A DNA stretch of 64,000 nucleotides, taken from positions 6,613,141-6,677,140 of the forward strand of contig NZ_KI912266.1 in NCBI RefSeq assembly GCF_000235425.2. Direction: 5' to 3'. Below the pieces are notes generated by a model, which made no database searches, was not told the DNA's origin, and was given only the letters and a program-made list of their open reading frames with translations. Positions 18,256 through 26,561 of the stretch are shown here, piece by piece. Each line of letters begins with the position of its first letter. Position 1 is the first letter of the stretch. The translations under genes were made by a program, and so were the position numbers. Source of the DNA: Pseudofrankia saprophytica (GTDB lineage Bacteria > Actinomycetota > Actinomycetes > Frankiales > Frankiaceae).

Positions 18256-18323
18256 GGAGATGGCACGGTTGCCCGTCGGCCGGCACCGAAGCGCCGAACG
18301 AACGGCCAGCCCAGCACGCCGCG

Positions 18324-18884
18324 TCAGCCTGCGCGCGCCACGACCATCCCGACGGCGGCCTCGGTCGCGTCGGCACGCCCGTCGCCACCATCGATGGCCA
18401 GGTTGACGGTGGTGTCGAACGCCAACGGGCTGACGAGGCTGTGCGCCAAGCCTCGGCGAAGCGCGTACGCACGAGCAGCGGCGGGCGACTCGAACGGCAG
18501 ATGCACCGCCAACGCCCGCGTGCGGCCGGGGTCGGCGAAGCTCACCACCCCGAACAGACACCCCTCACTTTCGACGCCGGACACGGCGGTCTCAGCGGCG
18601 GGCTGCTCACTGAGGAGGACCTTCAAGAGCTGGTCGCCCGGCCAGTCCAACGCCCGGGACAAAGCGGCCAGGGTGTCAGTACGGGCGCGACGGCCGCCAG
18701 CCCCGCGCTGAAGGAGACGGATCGTCGCCACCGAGATCCCCGACACCTCGGCCAGCCGTTGTTGGCTCATCCGGCGGGCCGCCATCCGCTTGTTGAGCTC
18801 CGCAGCGACCGCGGCCCAGTCCTCACCGCCGGGCACGTCAGCGGCCAGCTCTCGGACGGCCACGCCCGCCGGGGCCGGCGTCAC
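18324..18884 (-). CDS. XRE-type helix-turn-helix regulator
   Basis: A 186-residue protein. The helix-turn-helix is at about residues 28-75 (AAELNKRMAARRMSQQRLAE, then VSGISVATIRLLQRG), followed by TLAALSRALDWPGDQLLKVL, the usual end of a Cro/C1-like domain. The C-terminal half is unrecognised. The GTG start overlaps the stop of the upstream gene (GTGA), so the two are translationally coupled. The pair sits between the relaxase/iterons and a divergent XRE/TPR gene, so it probably regulates transfer or maintenance genes; this is inference from position. Confidence 0.75.
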   Translation of the reverse strand: MTPAPAGVAVRELAADVPGGEDWAAVAAELNKRMAARRMSQQRLAEVSGISVATIRLLQRGAGGRRARTDTLAALSRALDWPGDQLLKVLLSEQPAAETAVSGVESEGCLFGVVSFADPGRTRALAVHLPFESPAAARAYALRRGLAHSLVSPLAFDTTVNLAIDGGDGRADATEAAVGMVVARAG

Positions 18885-19378
18885 GCGGCCACCGCCGCTG
18901 GCAAGGCATCGGCAGGGACAGCAGCGGACCGCATGCTTGCGACCCGAAAACGGTCTGTCAGCTCCCACACGACCCGCAACTGCGCCGCCTGCGGCGTCAC
19001 GACCGTGATCAGGTGCGGCAGAATGATCTCGCCGGCCTGCCACGCGCACCGCGGCCGAACCCCGCTGACCACGACCGGCACCGGACCAAGCCGGCCCGCC
19101 TCCCGCGCGCCGGCGAGCAGCCGACCCACCGCGAGCGCCAACCTCGTCAGCCCCGGCGAGACCAGCGGCGGACACGCCACCAGCACCCGCTCGCCGCCCA
19201 TTGCCGCCAGCGACCGCGCCGCCGACTCCGCCGGGAACGGATGCGAGGCCACGAAGGCCGGCTCTATCTCGGGCAGCCGGTCGCAGACCACCCCCGGCCG
19301 CGCCGGCAACGGGAACGGCTTCAGGTCCACCGTGGCCAGGCCGCCTGGCCCGCCGTCCACATCGATCATCACCTGCAT
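18881..19378 (-). CDS. hypothetical protein coupled to the XRE regulator
   Basis: 165 residues, not recognised. The protein begins MQVMIDVDGGPGGLATVDLK, has an alternating hydrophobic region (GGERVLVACPPLVSPGLTRL, then ALAVGRLLAG) and ends in a hydrophobic, basic stretch. There is no signal peptide or clear membrane helix. ATG at 19378 is preceded by GGGAGGTCCCC, a strong ribosome site, and its stop overlaps the start of the regulator gene. The tight coupling suggests the two proteins act together, perhaps as a regulator and its sensor or modulator. Confidence 0.65.
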   Translation of the reverse strand: MQVMIDVDGGPGGLATVDLKPFPLPARPGVVCDRLPEIEPAFVASHPFPAESAARSLAAMGGERVLVACPPLVSPGLTRLALAVGRLLAGAREAGRLGPVPVVVSGVRPRCAWQAGEIILPHLITVVTPQAAQLRVVWELTDRFRVASMRSAAVPADALPAAVAA

Positions 19379-19579
19379 CGGGGACCTCCCGTTCCCGCGC
19401 CAGCGAGCCTGGCCGGGCCCGCCGCCAGGGATCGACGCCGGCCGACGGCAGGCCCGCACCGTCACCGTCGCCGCACCCGGCCCGCGCCCTTCCCAGCGAC
19501 TCCTGCCCGCCGGCCATCCGACGCCAGGTCGACCCTGACGTAGTCATGCGGACGACGACCTTCGGCCTGCCGTCTTGGA

Positions 19580-19693
19580 GACGTCCGAGTGCCTTTCCAG
19601 GGACATCAGTACGCCGACTTGGCGACGTTTCGACACGCCGCGCAGCGGAGCCGTGACAGGACGTCCGAACATCCCGATCCTGGAGATGTCCGG
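19580..19693. promoter_or_regulatory. repeated GACGTCCG-type sites upstream of the XRE/TPR gene
   Basis: The divergent region 19379-19720 contains GACGTCCGA at 19580 and again at 19660, exactly 80 bases apart, and the variant GATGTCCGG at 19685-19693. The last two flank the expected promoter of the gene starting at 19721. They are plausible operator half-sites for that regulator; related GTCC/GGAC words occur in front of the second XRE/TPR gene at 26.6 kb. Confidence 0.4.
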
Positions 19694-19720
19694 ATCCGCC
19701 CGATACCGAGGAGGCGCGGC

Positions 19721-21085
19721 ATGACCCAGCCGCCCGCCCCCAGAACCCGTCTCGCCGAGCTTCTACGCGAACGGCACTGGACCGTCGACGACTTCGTCCG
19801 CGAGTTCAACCGCGCCGGCCGCCACTCCGGCCCGGACCGCCGCGACCACGCGATCAGTCACCGCCAAGCCACCCGCTGGCTATCCGGCCGCCTTCCCTCC
19901 CAGCCGCACCCGGCGTCGTGCCGCGTCCTGGAAGCGATGTTCAGCCTCGACGCCGCGAGCCTGTTGAATCCACCGACAGCCACGCCGGACCGTGACCTAT
20001 CGGGCGACCCGGGTGACGATGAGAACGTCCCGCCGGCACCGCTGGAAGAGGTGAGTCCGACGCGTCGCCGAGATGTCCTGTCCGCCGGCGTACTGCTTAC
20101 AGGCACCGCCGCCGTCGCCAGCCCAACAGAGCAGGCCGCGCGGATCTCCCGCGCGATCGCCGCGGCTACCCCCGACCCGCTCACCCTCGCGCAACTGCAG
20201 CACGGCATCCACGAGCTGACCACCCGCTACGCGCTCACCCCACACGCCGACCTCGTCGCCCCAATCGAACGCGCCTGGACCGACGCCGAAGCCCTCCTCG
20301 ACACCCGGATCACCGGCCCCACCCGCACCGACCTCGAACTCGTCGCCGGTCAATACGCCTACTACCGCGGCCAACTCGCCTTCGACATGGGCGACAACAA
20401 AACCGCACTCACGTTCCTCGTGCTGGCCGCCCAGCACGCCCACGCTGTCGGCGACACTCTGCTCGCCGGCTCGGTCGCGGTGATGCGTTCCGCAGTGGCG
20501 TTCTTCGCCGGCGACTTCGCGGCGGCCGCGACCCTCGCCGGCCGAACCCTGCCCGGCGCCCACCCTTATGTCGTGCCCACCCTCGCCAGTTCTGTGGCCC
20601 GCTCGCTCGCCCAGACCGGCGACACCGAGGGAGCCCTCCAAGCACTGCGAACCATGCACGACAACATCTGGACCGGCCCATTCCTCCCCGGCCCCGAACC
20701 AGGTGACGAGGAGACCTATGAAGCCTTCAGCGCCGTTACCCTCGGCTACGTGGGCAGGGGCGAAGACGCCGAGCGTCACGGACTTCGCTCGCTCACGCTG
20801 CTCGCCGGTACAGGCCGGTTCGTCCAGCAGGCCGGCACACAACTCGCACTCGCCCGCGCCTTCCTGCGCCGCCAGACACCAGACCCCGAGCGGGCCGCTA
20901 CAGCCGTTCAGGCTGCCCTGCGTGCGGCAGCCGGCAACAGTCATCCGCGCACCACATACCGCGCCGCAGCGATCTATCGCCACCTGACTGCCAACCCGGA
21001 CTGGTCTCGCCTCTCGGTTGTATGCAACCTCGCAGCCCAACTGCCTGCCGGCCCGCGCGCTCTGCCCTCGACTTCGGTGATCTGA
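19721..21085 (+). CDS. XRE/TPR transcriptional regulator
   Basis: A 454-residue protein. An N-terminal helix-turn-helix variant covers about residues 8-70 (RLAELLRERHWTVDDFVREF, then HRQATRWLSGRLPSQPHP). Then comes a linker with RRRDVLSAGVLLTGTAAVAS, and a long helical TPR-like region (YAYYRGQLAFDMGDNKTALT, then ASSVARSLAQTGDTEGALQ). Proteins of this build are common in Streptomyces and Frankia and often control neighbouring specialised or element-borne genes. ATG at 19721 has a strong GAGGAGG site 6 bases upstream; the frame is open earlier but lacks one. It is divergent from the 18881-19378 gene. Confidence 0.8.
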   Translation: MTQPPAPRTRLAELLRERHWTVDDFVREFNRAGRHSGPDRRDHAISHRQATRWLSGRLPSQPHPASCRVLEAMFSLDAASLLNPPTATPDRDLSGDPGDDENVPPAPLEEVSPTRRRDVLSAGVLLTGTAAVASPTEQAARISRAIAAATPDPLTLAQLQHGIHELTTRYALTPHADLVAPIERAWTDAEALLDTRITGPTRTDLELVAGQYAYYRGQLAFDMGDNKTALTFLVLAAQHAHAVGDTLLAGSVAVMRSAVAFFAGDFAAAATLAGRTLPGAHPYVVPTLASSVARSLAQTGDTEGALQALRTMHDNIWTGPFLPGPEPGDEETYEAFSAVTLGYVGRGEDAERHGLRSLTLLAGTGRFVQQAGTQLALARAFLRRQTPDPERAATAVQAALRAAAGNSHPRTTYRAAAIYRHLTANPDWSRLSVVCNLAAQLPAGPRALPSTSVI

Positions 21086-21379
21086 AACCTTCAGACGCGG
21101 CAGCCCCCGTGCTGCGACGGCTGCCCGGACTCGCTGGTAAGCAAAGAATCGCGCCCCGCACGCGAACGCCATCGGCTGTGAGATACCACAGGATCGATGC
21201 AGCGTGGACGGTATGGCAAAGAGCGTCGGCGGCCGACCCGAAATCAAGATCGTAGCGGGCCTTGGACCGGCCGTGTTCCCCAGGTCGGCACCGCCGCGTG
21301 GCACGCGACGACCTAGTCGTGGGACCGACCGCGGCCCATCGTGGATCTGTGGAAAGGAGGCATCTGGACCCGTGGATCT

Positions 21380-21406
21380 CGCTAGAATTGGCTCCGTTAC
21401 CTAGCG
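21380..21406 (+). promoter_or_regulatory. short dyad and likely promoter before the Mrr-type gene
   Basis: The 21086-21418 gap has no gene. CGCTAG (21380-21385) and CTAGCG (21401-21406) form an inverted repeat, and TAGAAT inside it (21383-21388) resembles a -10 box. The ATG follows 13 bases after the dyad with AAGGGTGG between them. This could be an operator over the promoter. Confidence 0.4.
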
Positions 21407-21418
21407 TAAGGGTGGCCA

Positions 21419-22993
21419 ATGACACCAAGTCACGGGGGTCCGTCGGACTGGCAGCGACGCCAGCAGGCTGCCGCGAGAGACGCGGAGCGCCAGCGCAAGG
21501 AGCAAATCCGCGCCAGGGCGAACGCCACAAAAGAGCGCGAGCAGGCTCGCCGGGAACAGCGTGCCGCGAAGGTCGCGCAGAAAAACGTGCGTCTGAACGA
21601 GACGGTTGACGAACTCCGCGAATTTCTGCGCCGCGGCCTCGACCGTTCCGCCCGGATCGACCTAGAACGAGATCGACGAACGCTGAAGGTAGAGCCGCTC
21701 AAGCTCGGAGGCATCGCTCAGCCCGTGCCTCAGCCGCGCTGGGAGGATTTCAAGCCGGCCGAACCATCGGCGCTTTCTCGCATGGCTGGTGGAGCGGCCC
21801 GCTATGAGCGTCGAACGGCCGAATCCAAGCAGAAGTTCGAAGAGGCCGAACGCCGAGCCAAGCAAGCCGAAGAAGCGCGATTGATACAAGTAAATGCCGC
21901 TCAAGTCGAGTACGCCGCACAGCTTACGAGCGAACGAGCCGAGGTTTCGAAGCACAACGCCGCGCTCAACAAGTACATGCAGGAGCTCAGCGAGCGAGAG
22001 CCGGCCAGCGTCGAAAGATACCTGCTGCGCGTACTGCGAGAGGCGCCACTCCCAGGCAATTTCCCCCGAAACGCGGAAGTATCCTTCAGTCGGCGCGCGG
22101 AACAAGCAGTAATCAGGTTCGAATTACCTCCACCAACTGTCGTTCCGACCGTGGCCGCGTATAAGTACCTGCCAACCAAGGATGAAGAACGCGAGACCCA
22201 GCGAAGCAAGTCTGATGTAGCCGACATATACCGAGGCGCAGTCAGCCAGACGGCGCTGCTCTGCTTGCGAGACCTCTTCGACTCTGATCCGTCGCTAAAT
22301 TCTATAGGGTTCAATGGGCATGCCCATGTGATAAATCCCGCAACAGGCGTGCAAGAGTACCCGTGCTTCATCAGCTTGAACGTCGGGAGATCCGCGTTTC
22401 CTCGCGACGACAATCTCCGCAACGTCACGGCGGAAAAATGCGTTCGCCACCTTCGCGCAATCGTTTCAAATCATCCATACGAACTTGAGCCGATCGAACC
22501 GATCATCGACTTCGATCTGACCAAGTTTTCTTTCGTCGAAGGGCTGGATGCAGTCTCGACTCTCGACTCTCGCCCAGACCTGATGGACATGTCGTACACC
22601 AATTTCGAACATCTCGTGAGACAAATATTTGAGGCGCAGGGAGCTGAAGGCTGGACTACACAGCAGAGCAACGATGATGGCGTGGATGCTGTGATAGTTC
22701 AGCGTCGCGCCCTCATGGGTGGCCTAACGATAGTCCAGGCAAAGCACTACAGCAAAGTGATCGGAGTCAGCCACGTACGCGAACTTGCCGGTGCCATGGA
22801 AGAAAAGAAGGCTGGGTGGGGAATACTAATCACCACATCCTGGTTTACTTCGAACTGCTGGGACAAGGCGCGCGACCATGGCCGCATGGAGCTGATCGAC
22901 GGAGAGAGGCTGATCTACCTGATCAAGGAATATCTCGGCAAGGACGTTCTAATCGGTATTCCAAACCGCCCTCGTCCTCGTCCCAACCCGTAG
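21419..22993 (+). CDS. coiled-coil protein with C-terminal Mrr-type endonuclease domain
   Basis: A 524-residue cytosolic protein. Residues 10-60 and 120-200 are charged, Ala/Glu/Arg-rich helices typical of coiled coils. The centre is unrecognised. The last ~130 residues are an Mrr-like PD-(D/E)xK nuclease: FEHLVRQIFEAQGAEGWTTQ, then NDDGVDAVIV, and IVQAKHYSKVIGVSHVRELA (D...QxK with a helix after it). Mrr-type enzymes cut modified or foreign DNA, so a type IV restriction or anti-phage role is likely but inferred. Lower GC than the neighbours suggests transfer. Ribosome site AAGGGTGG precedes the ATG. Confidence 0.78.
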   Translation: MTPSHGGPSDWQRRQQAAARDAERQRKEQIRARANATKEREQARREQRAAKVAQKNVRLNETVDELREFLRRGLDRSARIDLERDRRTLKVEPLKLGGIAQPVPQPRWEDFKPAEPSALSRMAGGAARYERRTAESKQKFEEAERRAKQAEEARLIQVNAAQVEYAAQLTSERAEVSKHNAALNKYMQELSEREPASVERYLLRVLREAPLPGNFPRNAEVSFSRRAEQAVIRFELPPPTVVPTVAAYKYLPTKDEERETQRSKSDVADIYRGAVSQTALLCLRDLFDSDPSLNSIGFNGHAHVINPATGVQEYPCFISLNVGRSAFPRDDNLRNVTAEKCVRHLRAIVSNHPYELEPIEPIIDFDLTKFSFVEGLDAVSTLDSRPDLMDMSYTNFEHLVRQIFEAQGAEGWTTQQSNDDGVDAVIVQRRALMGGLTIVQAKHYSKVIGVSHVRELAGAMEEKKAGWGILITTSWFTSNCWDKARDHGRMELIDGERLIYLIKEYLGKDVLIGIPNRPRPRPNP

Positions 22994-23112
22994 CCTCTAC
23001 GCTGCCGCGTCGGTGCAGGTAAACGGGCTGCTACCGCGGCGAGGGCGTCAGTGCCGCACAGTCGAGGCAATTCCGGCGCGGCCCCACGGGTCGACTTGTC
23101 GTCCATCGCGCG

Positions 23113-23913
23113 TCAGTTCGCGCGGCGGTCGGCGAGCCGGCGGGCGGCGGACGCCATGCTCTGTTTCCAGGGCTGGGGGTCTGTTTCGGCGATCTCCGTC
23201 CACATCTGGGCAAGTGCTCCGGTGAAGGCGGTGACAGCCTCCGCGCGCGCGTCGCGCCAGCTGGAGAACTGTTCGCGGCCCCAGGCGTCCGCAGCGGCGG
23301 CCAAGTGGCCGGCGTCGATGAGCCTGATGAGGAGTGCGGCGGGGTCGGCCCAGGCGGGGCCGATGGTGGGCCAGGCCCAGTCGAGGAGCAGCGTCCGGTC
23401 GGCGCTGATGAGGATGTTGTCCGGGGCGAAGTCGGTGTGGAGCAGGTGGGTGCCGCGCAGGTGGTGGCGCTGCGTCGGCGGCACGTAGGCGGACCAGCGT
23501 TGCTCGACGGTCTTGATCGTCGGAACCTGCGGGCAGGGAAGGGCTGCGAGGTCGTTCAGGAGAGCCGCGACCCGCGGGAGGTCGGCCGATCCAGGCGTGT
23601 AGTCGGCGTGGCGCCCAGGGGCGTGTTCGAAGCAGAGCAGGCTCCAGCCTGCGGTTTCGAGGTCCCACAGCAGCCGTGGGGAGAGGGTGCGAACGGTCGG
23701 GTTGATGTCTCGTTCGCGCCGCTGCGAGCCGATCTGCGGATGGTCCAGCGGGATGCCCTTGACGAAGACCGGGCCGGCGGCAGTGTGCAGGGTCGCGGCG
23801 ACCGCGGAGTTCACTCCGCCCGCCACCGAGGCGTGGGCAAGTACGGGCCCGATCTTGTCCTCGACCGCGGTCTGGACCTCGTCAGGCAGGTCAGCCCAGC
23901 CGATTCGCGCCAT
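23113..23913 (-). CDS. aminoglycoside-phosphotransferase-like kinase of the RiPP operon
   Basis: About 266 residues with the protein-kinase-like fold: a glycine loop region (VAGGVNSAVAATLHTAAG), ATP-side Lys in VFVKGIPLDHPQ, the Brenner motif LLHTDFAPDNILI (about 155-167) and the metal-binding LLLDWAWP. Family members phosphorylate small molecules or peptides. It is the last gene of the operon with methyltransferase, radical SAM enzyme and precursor, so a role in modification, export timing or self-protection is likely, but its substrate is unknown. Start is uncertain: ATG 23913 fits the family start (MARIGW), GTG 23919 and ATG 23946 are alternatives. A 14-bp stem separates it from the precursor gene. 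Confidence 0.82.
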   Translation of the reverse strand: MARIGWADLPDEVQTAVEDKIGPVLAHASVAGGVNSAVAATLHTAAGPVFVKGIPLDHPQIGSQRRERDINPTVRTLSPRLLWDLETAGWSLLCFEHAPGRHADYTPGSADLPRVAALLNDLAALPCPQVPTIKTVEQRWSAYVPPTQRHHLRGTHLLHTDFAPDNILISADRTLLLDWAWPTIGPAWADPAALLIRLIDAGHLAAAADAWGREQFSSWRDARAEAVTAFTGALAQMWTEIAETDPQPWKQSMASAARRLADRRAN

Positions 23914-23950
23914 CGACACCGTTGTTGGATCCCTCTCGGTTCGCATGGTT

Positions 23951-23990
23951 CGGCCCGCCCGGGCGGCGCGGACGGGCGCCCGGGCGGGCC
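23951..23990 (-). terminator. strong hairpin between precursor and phosphotransferase genes
   Basis: GGCCCGCCCGGGCG (23952-23965) and its exact complement (23977-23990) form a 14-bp all-GC stem with an 11-base loop. It follows the precursor stop by 12 bases and lacks a T-tract. Position suggests a partial terminator or RNA-stabilising structure that lets precursor mRNA accumulate over the kinase mRNA. Confidence 0.65.
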
Positions 23991-24002
23991 GGTTGATCGT
24001 CT

Positions 24003-24146
24003 CTAGTAGGGGTTGTTGTCGCCCGCGCTGCAGCTGCACATGTCCGACGCGGACAGTACGTCCAGGTCCTCGACGAGCTGCAGCTCGGTGCTGTCCTCGT
24101 CGACAGTGGCGGGACGTGGTCCGAGTTCGACCATCACGGCCGTCAT
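24003..24146 (-). CDS. RiPP precursor peptide, 47 residues
   Basis: The gene has a near-perfect ribosome site (AAGGGAGGTGA) overlapping the radical SAM stop, and starts 4 bases after it. The peptide has an acidic leader (VDEDSTELQLVEDLDVLSAS) and a short C-terminal part DMCSCSAGDNNPY. The only cysteines are the two in CSC, and the peptide ends in Tyr. The leader resembles FxLD-type leaders in its acidic LD-containing helix. I infer that the core is about CSCSAGDNNPY and that the radical SAM and methyltransferase act on it. Cross-link type and activity are unknown. Too small to be found by length filters. Confidence 0.85.
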   Translation of the reverse strand: MTAVMVELGPRPATVDEDSTELQLVEDLDVLSASDMCSCSAGDNNPY

Positions 24147-24150
24147 GGTG

Positions 24151-25263
24151 TCACCTCCCTTCGGTGTGCTGGCAGTAGGCGGACGGGGATGCCGCCGCCT
24201 TGCGGTAGAGCGTCACGAGCGGCATGCAGGTACCGCAGGTGCCGCTGAGCGTGCAGCCCGAACAGCCGCCCTGACGGGCCAGCAGGCCGTCGGCGATGCC
24301 GCCGAGGCGGACGAGCCCGTCGACGCCCTCGGTCAGCAGGTCGACGTGCGGATCGCGGCCGACCTTGCAGATCGACGCCTTGCCGTGCGGGTCGACGTGG
24401 AAGAACGTGTGGCCGGCGTTGCAGCCGGTGAACGGCTTGCGTGCCCGCAGATGGGCACTGGACTGCGCGGGCAGTGTCTCGGCGCCGCCGTAGATCGTCG
24501 GGGAGATGTTCGTGTACTCATCGAACGGCAGCTCGTAGCCCTCCGCCAAGGCGCGCATCTCGTCGACCTCGTCGGCGTTGTGCCGGGCGACGATCAGGTT
24601 GAGGTGCAGCGGCAGACCGGCTTCATGCGCGGCGGCAATGCCTTGGCGGAACTTGCGGAAGGAGCCTGGGCGGCGGGTCAGGCCGTCGTAGCTCGTCTCG
24701 GTCGCGCCGTAGACGCTGACGACGATCTCGTAGGGCCGCGCCGAGGTGAACAGGTCGAGGATGGCGGGGTTCGCGAGCCTGAATCCGTTGGTGGAGATCG
24801 TGAGCATCATGCCCAGCTCGCTCGCGAGCCGGTAGACGTCCGGGAACAGTTTGTCTATCAGTGGCTCGCCGCCGGTCAGCTGCAGCCAGAGCACCCCGGC
24901 GTCCCGCAGCATGTGCAGCATCCGTTCCCGGTCCGGCCAGGCGAGACCCTCGAATCTTTTCAGGCCGAGGTAGCAGTGCTCGCAGTCGTAGTTGCAGCCG
25001 AGGTTCAGCTCGTAGGAGGCCCGGCCGAAGCCGTAGGCGGTCTCCCGCCGGACGAGTACCGCGTCGCGGACGCGTCGGCCGCCCAGGTCGACCTGCCAGG
25101 TCTGACGGGCGGCGACCGCCAGCCAGTCCGGGCAGATCAGGCCACCCGCAGACGCCTCCGCGAGTTCGGCGTACTGCTGTCGCGGAGCTTTGAAGCCCCG
25201 CCGGGAACCGGGGCGGACGAGAAGGAAATTGCCCAAGAACGGGCTCGCGATGACCTCGTGCAT
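24151..25263 (-). CDS. radical SAM/SPASM RiPP maturase
   Basis: A 370-residue enzyme. Residues 1-80 form an N-terminal region that may bind the leader. The radical SAM cluster motif CNYDCEHC has Cys 90, 94 and 97. It is followed by LQLTGGEPLIDKLFPDVYRL (the GGE SAM-binding motif) and the TISTNGF strand. The C-terminal SPASM-like region has CNAGHTFFHVDPHGKASIC and GGCSGCTLSGTCGTC, enough cysteines for auxiliary clusters. Such enzymes install thioether, C-C or epimer modifications in peptides. ATG at 25263 has GGAGGAAG 7 bases upstream and lies 14 bases after the methyltransferase stop. Confidence 0.88.
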   Translation of the reverse strand: MHEVIASPFLGNFLLVRPGSRRGFKAPRQQYAELAEASAGGLICPDWLAVAARQTWQVDLGGRRVRDAVLVRRETAYGFGRASYELNLGCNYDCEHCYLGLKRFEGLAWPDRERMLHMLRDAGVLWLQLTGGEPLIDKLFPDVYRLASELGMMLTISTNGFRLANPAILDLFTSARPYEIVVSVYGATETSYDGLTRRPGSFRKFRQGIAAAHEAGLPLHLNLIVARHNADEVDEMRALAEGYELPFDEYTNISPTIYGGAETLPAQSSAHLRARKPFTGCNAGHTFFHVDPHGKASICKVGRDPHVDLLTEGVDGLVRLGGIADGLLARQGGCSGCTLSGTCGTCMPLVTLYRKAAASPSAYCQHTEGR

Positions 25264-25277
25264 CCGGCTTCCTCCGT

Positions 25278-26501
25278 CTATGGCCAGGACAGCACGATGC
25301 GACTGTGCCGCCTGTCGATCACGCGGCCTGCGGGTAGCTGGCTGTCCTGGGTGTTTCTCGGGTGCAGGGTGACGCGGGGACCGGGTCCGTCGCGGTGGAT
25401 GTCGTTCCAGTGGCGGACCTGTGCGGCGAACTCCTCTGCGAGCGTGGCGGCCTGCGGGCCGAAGCCATGGACTTCGAACCGGAACCAGTCGTGGTCGATC
25501 TTGTGCCCACCGAGGTAGGCGAGGGTGGTGCCGTCGACCGCGGCGTGGCCCATGCCGACCGGTGGCGGAATCAGGCCGGTCGTCTTCTCTTTGTCGACGG
25601 TGAGGTGGCAGTAGCCGTCGAAGGCGGTCGCCAGCCACAACTGCAACGTCTCGAACGACACCCGATTCGGAAAGATCACCCCCGTGTCGACATCAACCCG
25701 GGGCGTGCCCAGAACACCTGCCAGCTGGTCGGGATTGTCGGGAAGGTCGTCGTCGAAGACGAGCGTGATCCGTTCGCCGTCAAGCGCCAGGGTCGGTTTG
25801 TCGTGTGCGCTGGTTCCGCGCATCGGGACAAACCCGGAGTACAGCACCGACGTGCTCTCCAACCGGTCGCCGCGGAACTCGAAGGTGACGGTGCGGTTGA
25901 GCCCGCGCAGTCGCAACGGCACGACCAGCCGCCCACCTTCGACCAGCTGGTCGGTCCACGCGGGTGGTACGTCCCAGGCCTGGGCGGTGACCAGGACGAC
26001 GTCGTAACGGGCCGACGTCGGTAGGCCGTCCTCGGCGTCGGCGAGGACGACCCGCACCTGGTCGTAGCCCGCGGCGGCCAGGCAGCGGCGGGCACGGTCG
26101 GTCACATCCGCGTCGATGTCCACGGTCGTCACGGCGCCGGCCGGGCCGACGAGCTCGGCCGTCAGCGCCGCGTTGTATCCGCCGGAGCCAATTTCCAGGC
26201 AACGCATTCCCGGGCCGACGCGGGCAGACTCGAGCATCCTGGCCTGCAGCCAGGGAGCGGACACCGAGCTGAGCGTCACCCCTTGATCGTCCAGCTTCGT
26301 CCGCACGATGTGATCGGCGTACGCGGCCTCCAGCGACACCTCCGGGGCGAACAGATGCCGCGGCACCGCGCGGAAAGCCGCCTCCACCACAGGCGTTGTG
26401 ATCATCCCGTCCGCGAGTAGCTTGCCAACCAACGCCCTGCGGGCCTCCCCCGCCCCTTGCTCGTCATCCAGGACATCGACGCTCTCAGCCATTCCAGCCA
26501 T
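25278..26501 (-). CDS. FxLD-system methyltransferase (PCMT-like)
   Basis: A 407-residue SAM-dependent methyltransferase related to protein-L-isoaspartate O-methyltransferases. N-terminal elements are TTPVVEAAFRAVPRHLFAPE and TLSSVSAPWLQARMLE; motif I is CLEIGSGGYN (101-110), followed by VTTVDIDADVTDRAR. The ~200-residue C-terminal extension (with LWLATAFDGYCHLTVDKE) matches what I know as the "methyltransferase, FxLD system" family of RiPP loci. Likely it methylates Asp, isoAsp or a carboxylate in the precursor; the core contains one Asp and the leader many. First gene of the operon; ATG 26501 follows GGGAGG at 7 bases. Confidence 0.85.
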   Translation of the reverse strand: MAGMAESVDVLDDEQGAGEARRALVGKLLADGMITTPVVEAAFRAVPRHLFAPEVSLEAAYADHIVRTKLDDQGVTLSSVSAPWLQARMLESARVGPGMRCLEIGSGGYNAALTAELVGPAGAVTTVDIDADVTDRARRCLAAAGYDQVRVVLADAEDGLPTSARYDVVLVTAQAWDVPPAWTDQLVEGGRLVVPLRLRGLNRTVTFEFRGDRLESTSVLYSGFVPMRGTSAHDKPTLALDGERITLVFDDDLPDNPDQLAGVLGTPRVDVDTGVIFPNRVSFETLQLWLATAFDGYCHLTVDKEKTTGLIPPPVGMGHAAVDGTTLAYLGGHKIDHDWFRFEVHGFGPQAATLAEEFAAQVRHWNDIHRDGPGPRVTLHPRNTQDSQLPAGRVIDRRHSRIVLSWP

Positions 26502-26561
26502 GCACGTCCTCCCTTCCACTGGCATGGTTCCGCCGGGGATTGCCGAGAGGAAGGAGTTCGC

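Noticed and set aside
24003..24146. Classical lanthipeptide assignment from the FxLD name
   Set aside because: No LanB, LanC or LanM-like gene is in the locus and the core has only two cysteines; the radical SAM enzyme is the visible maturase.
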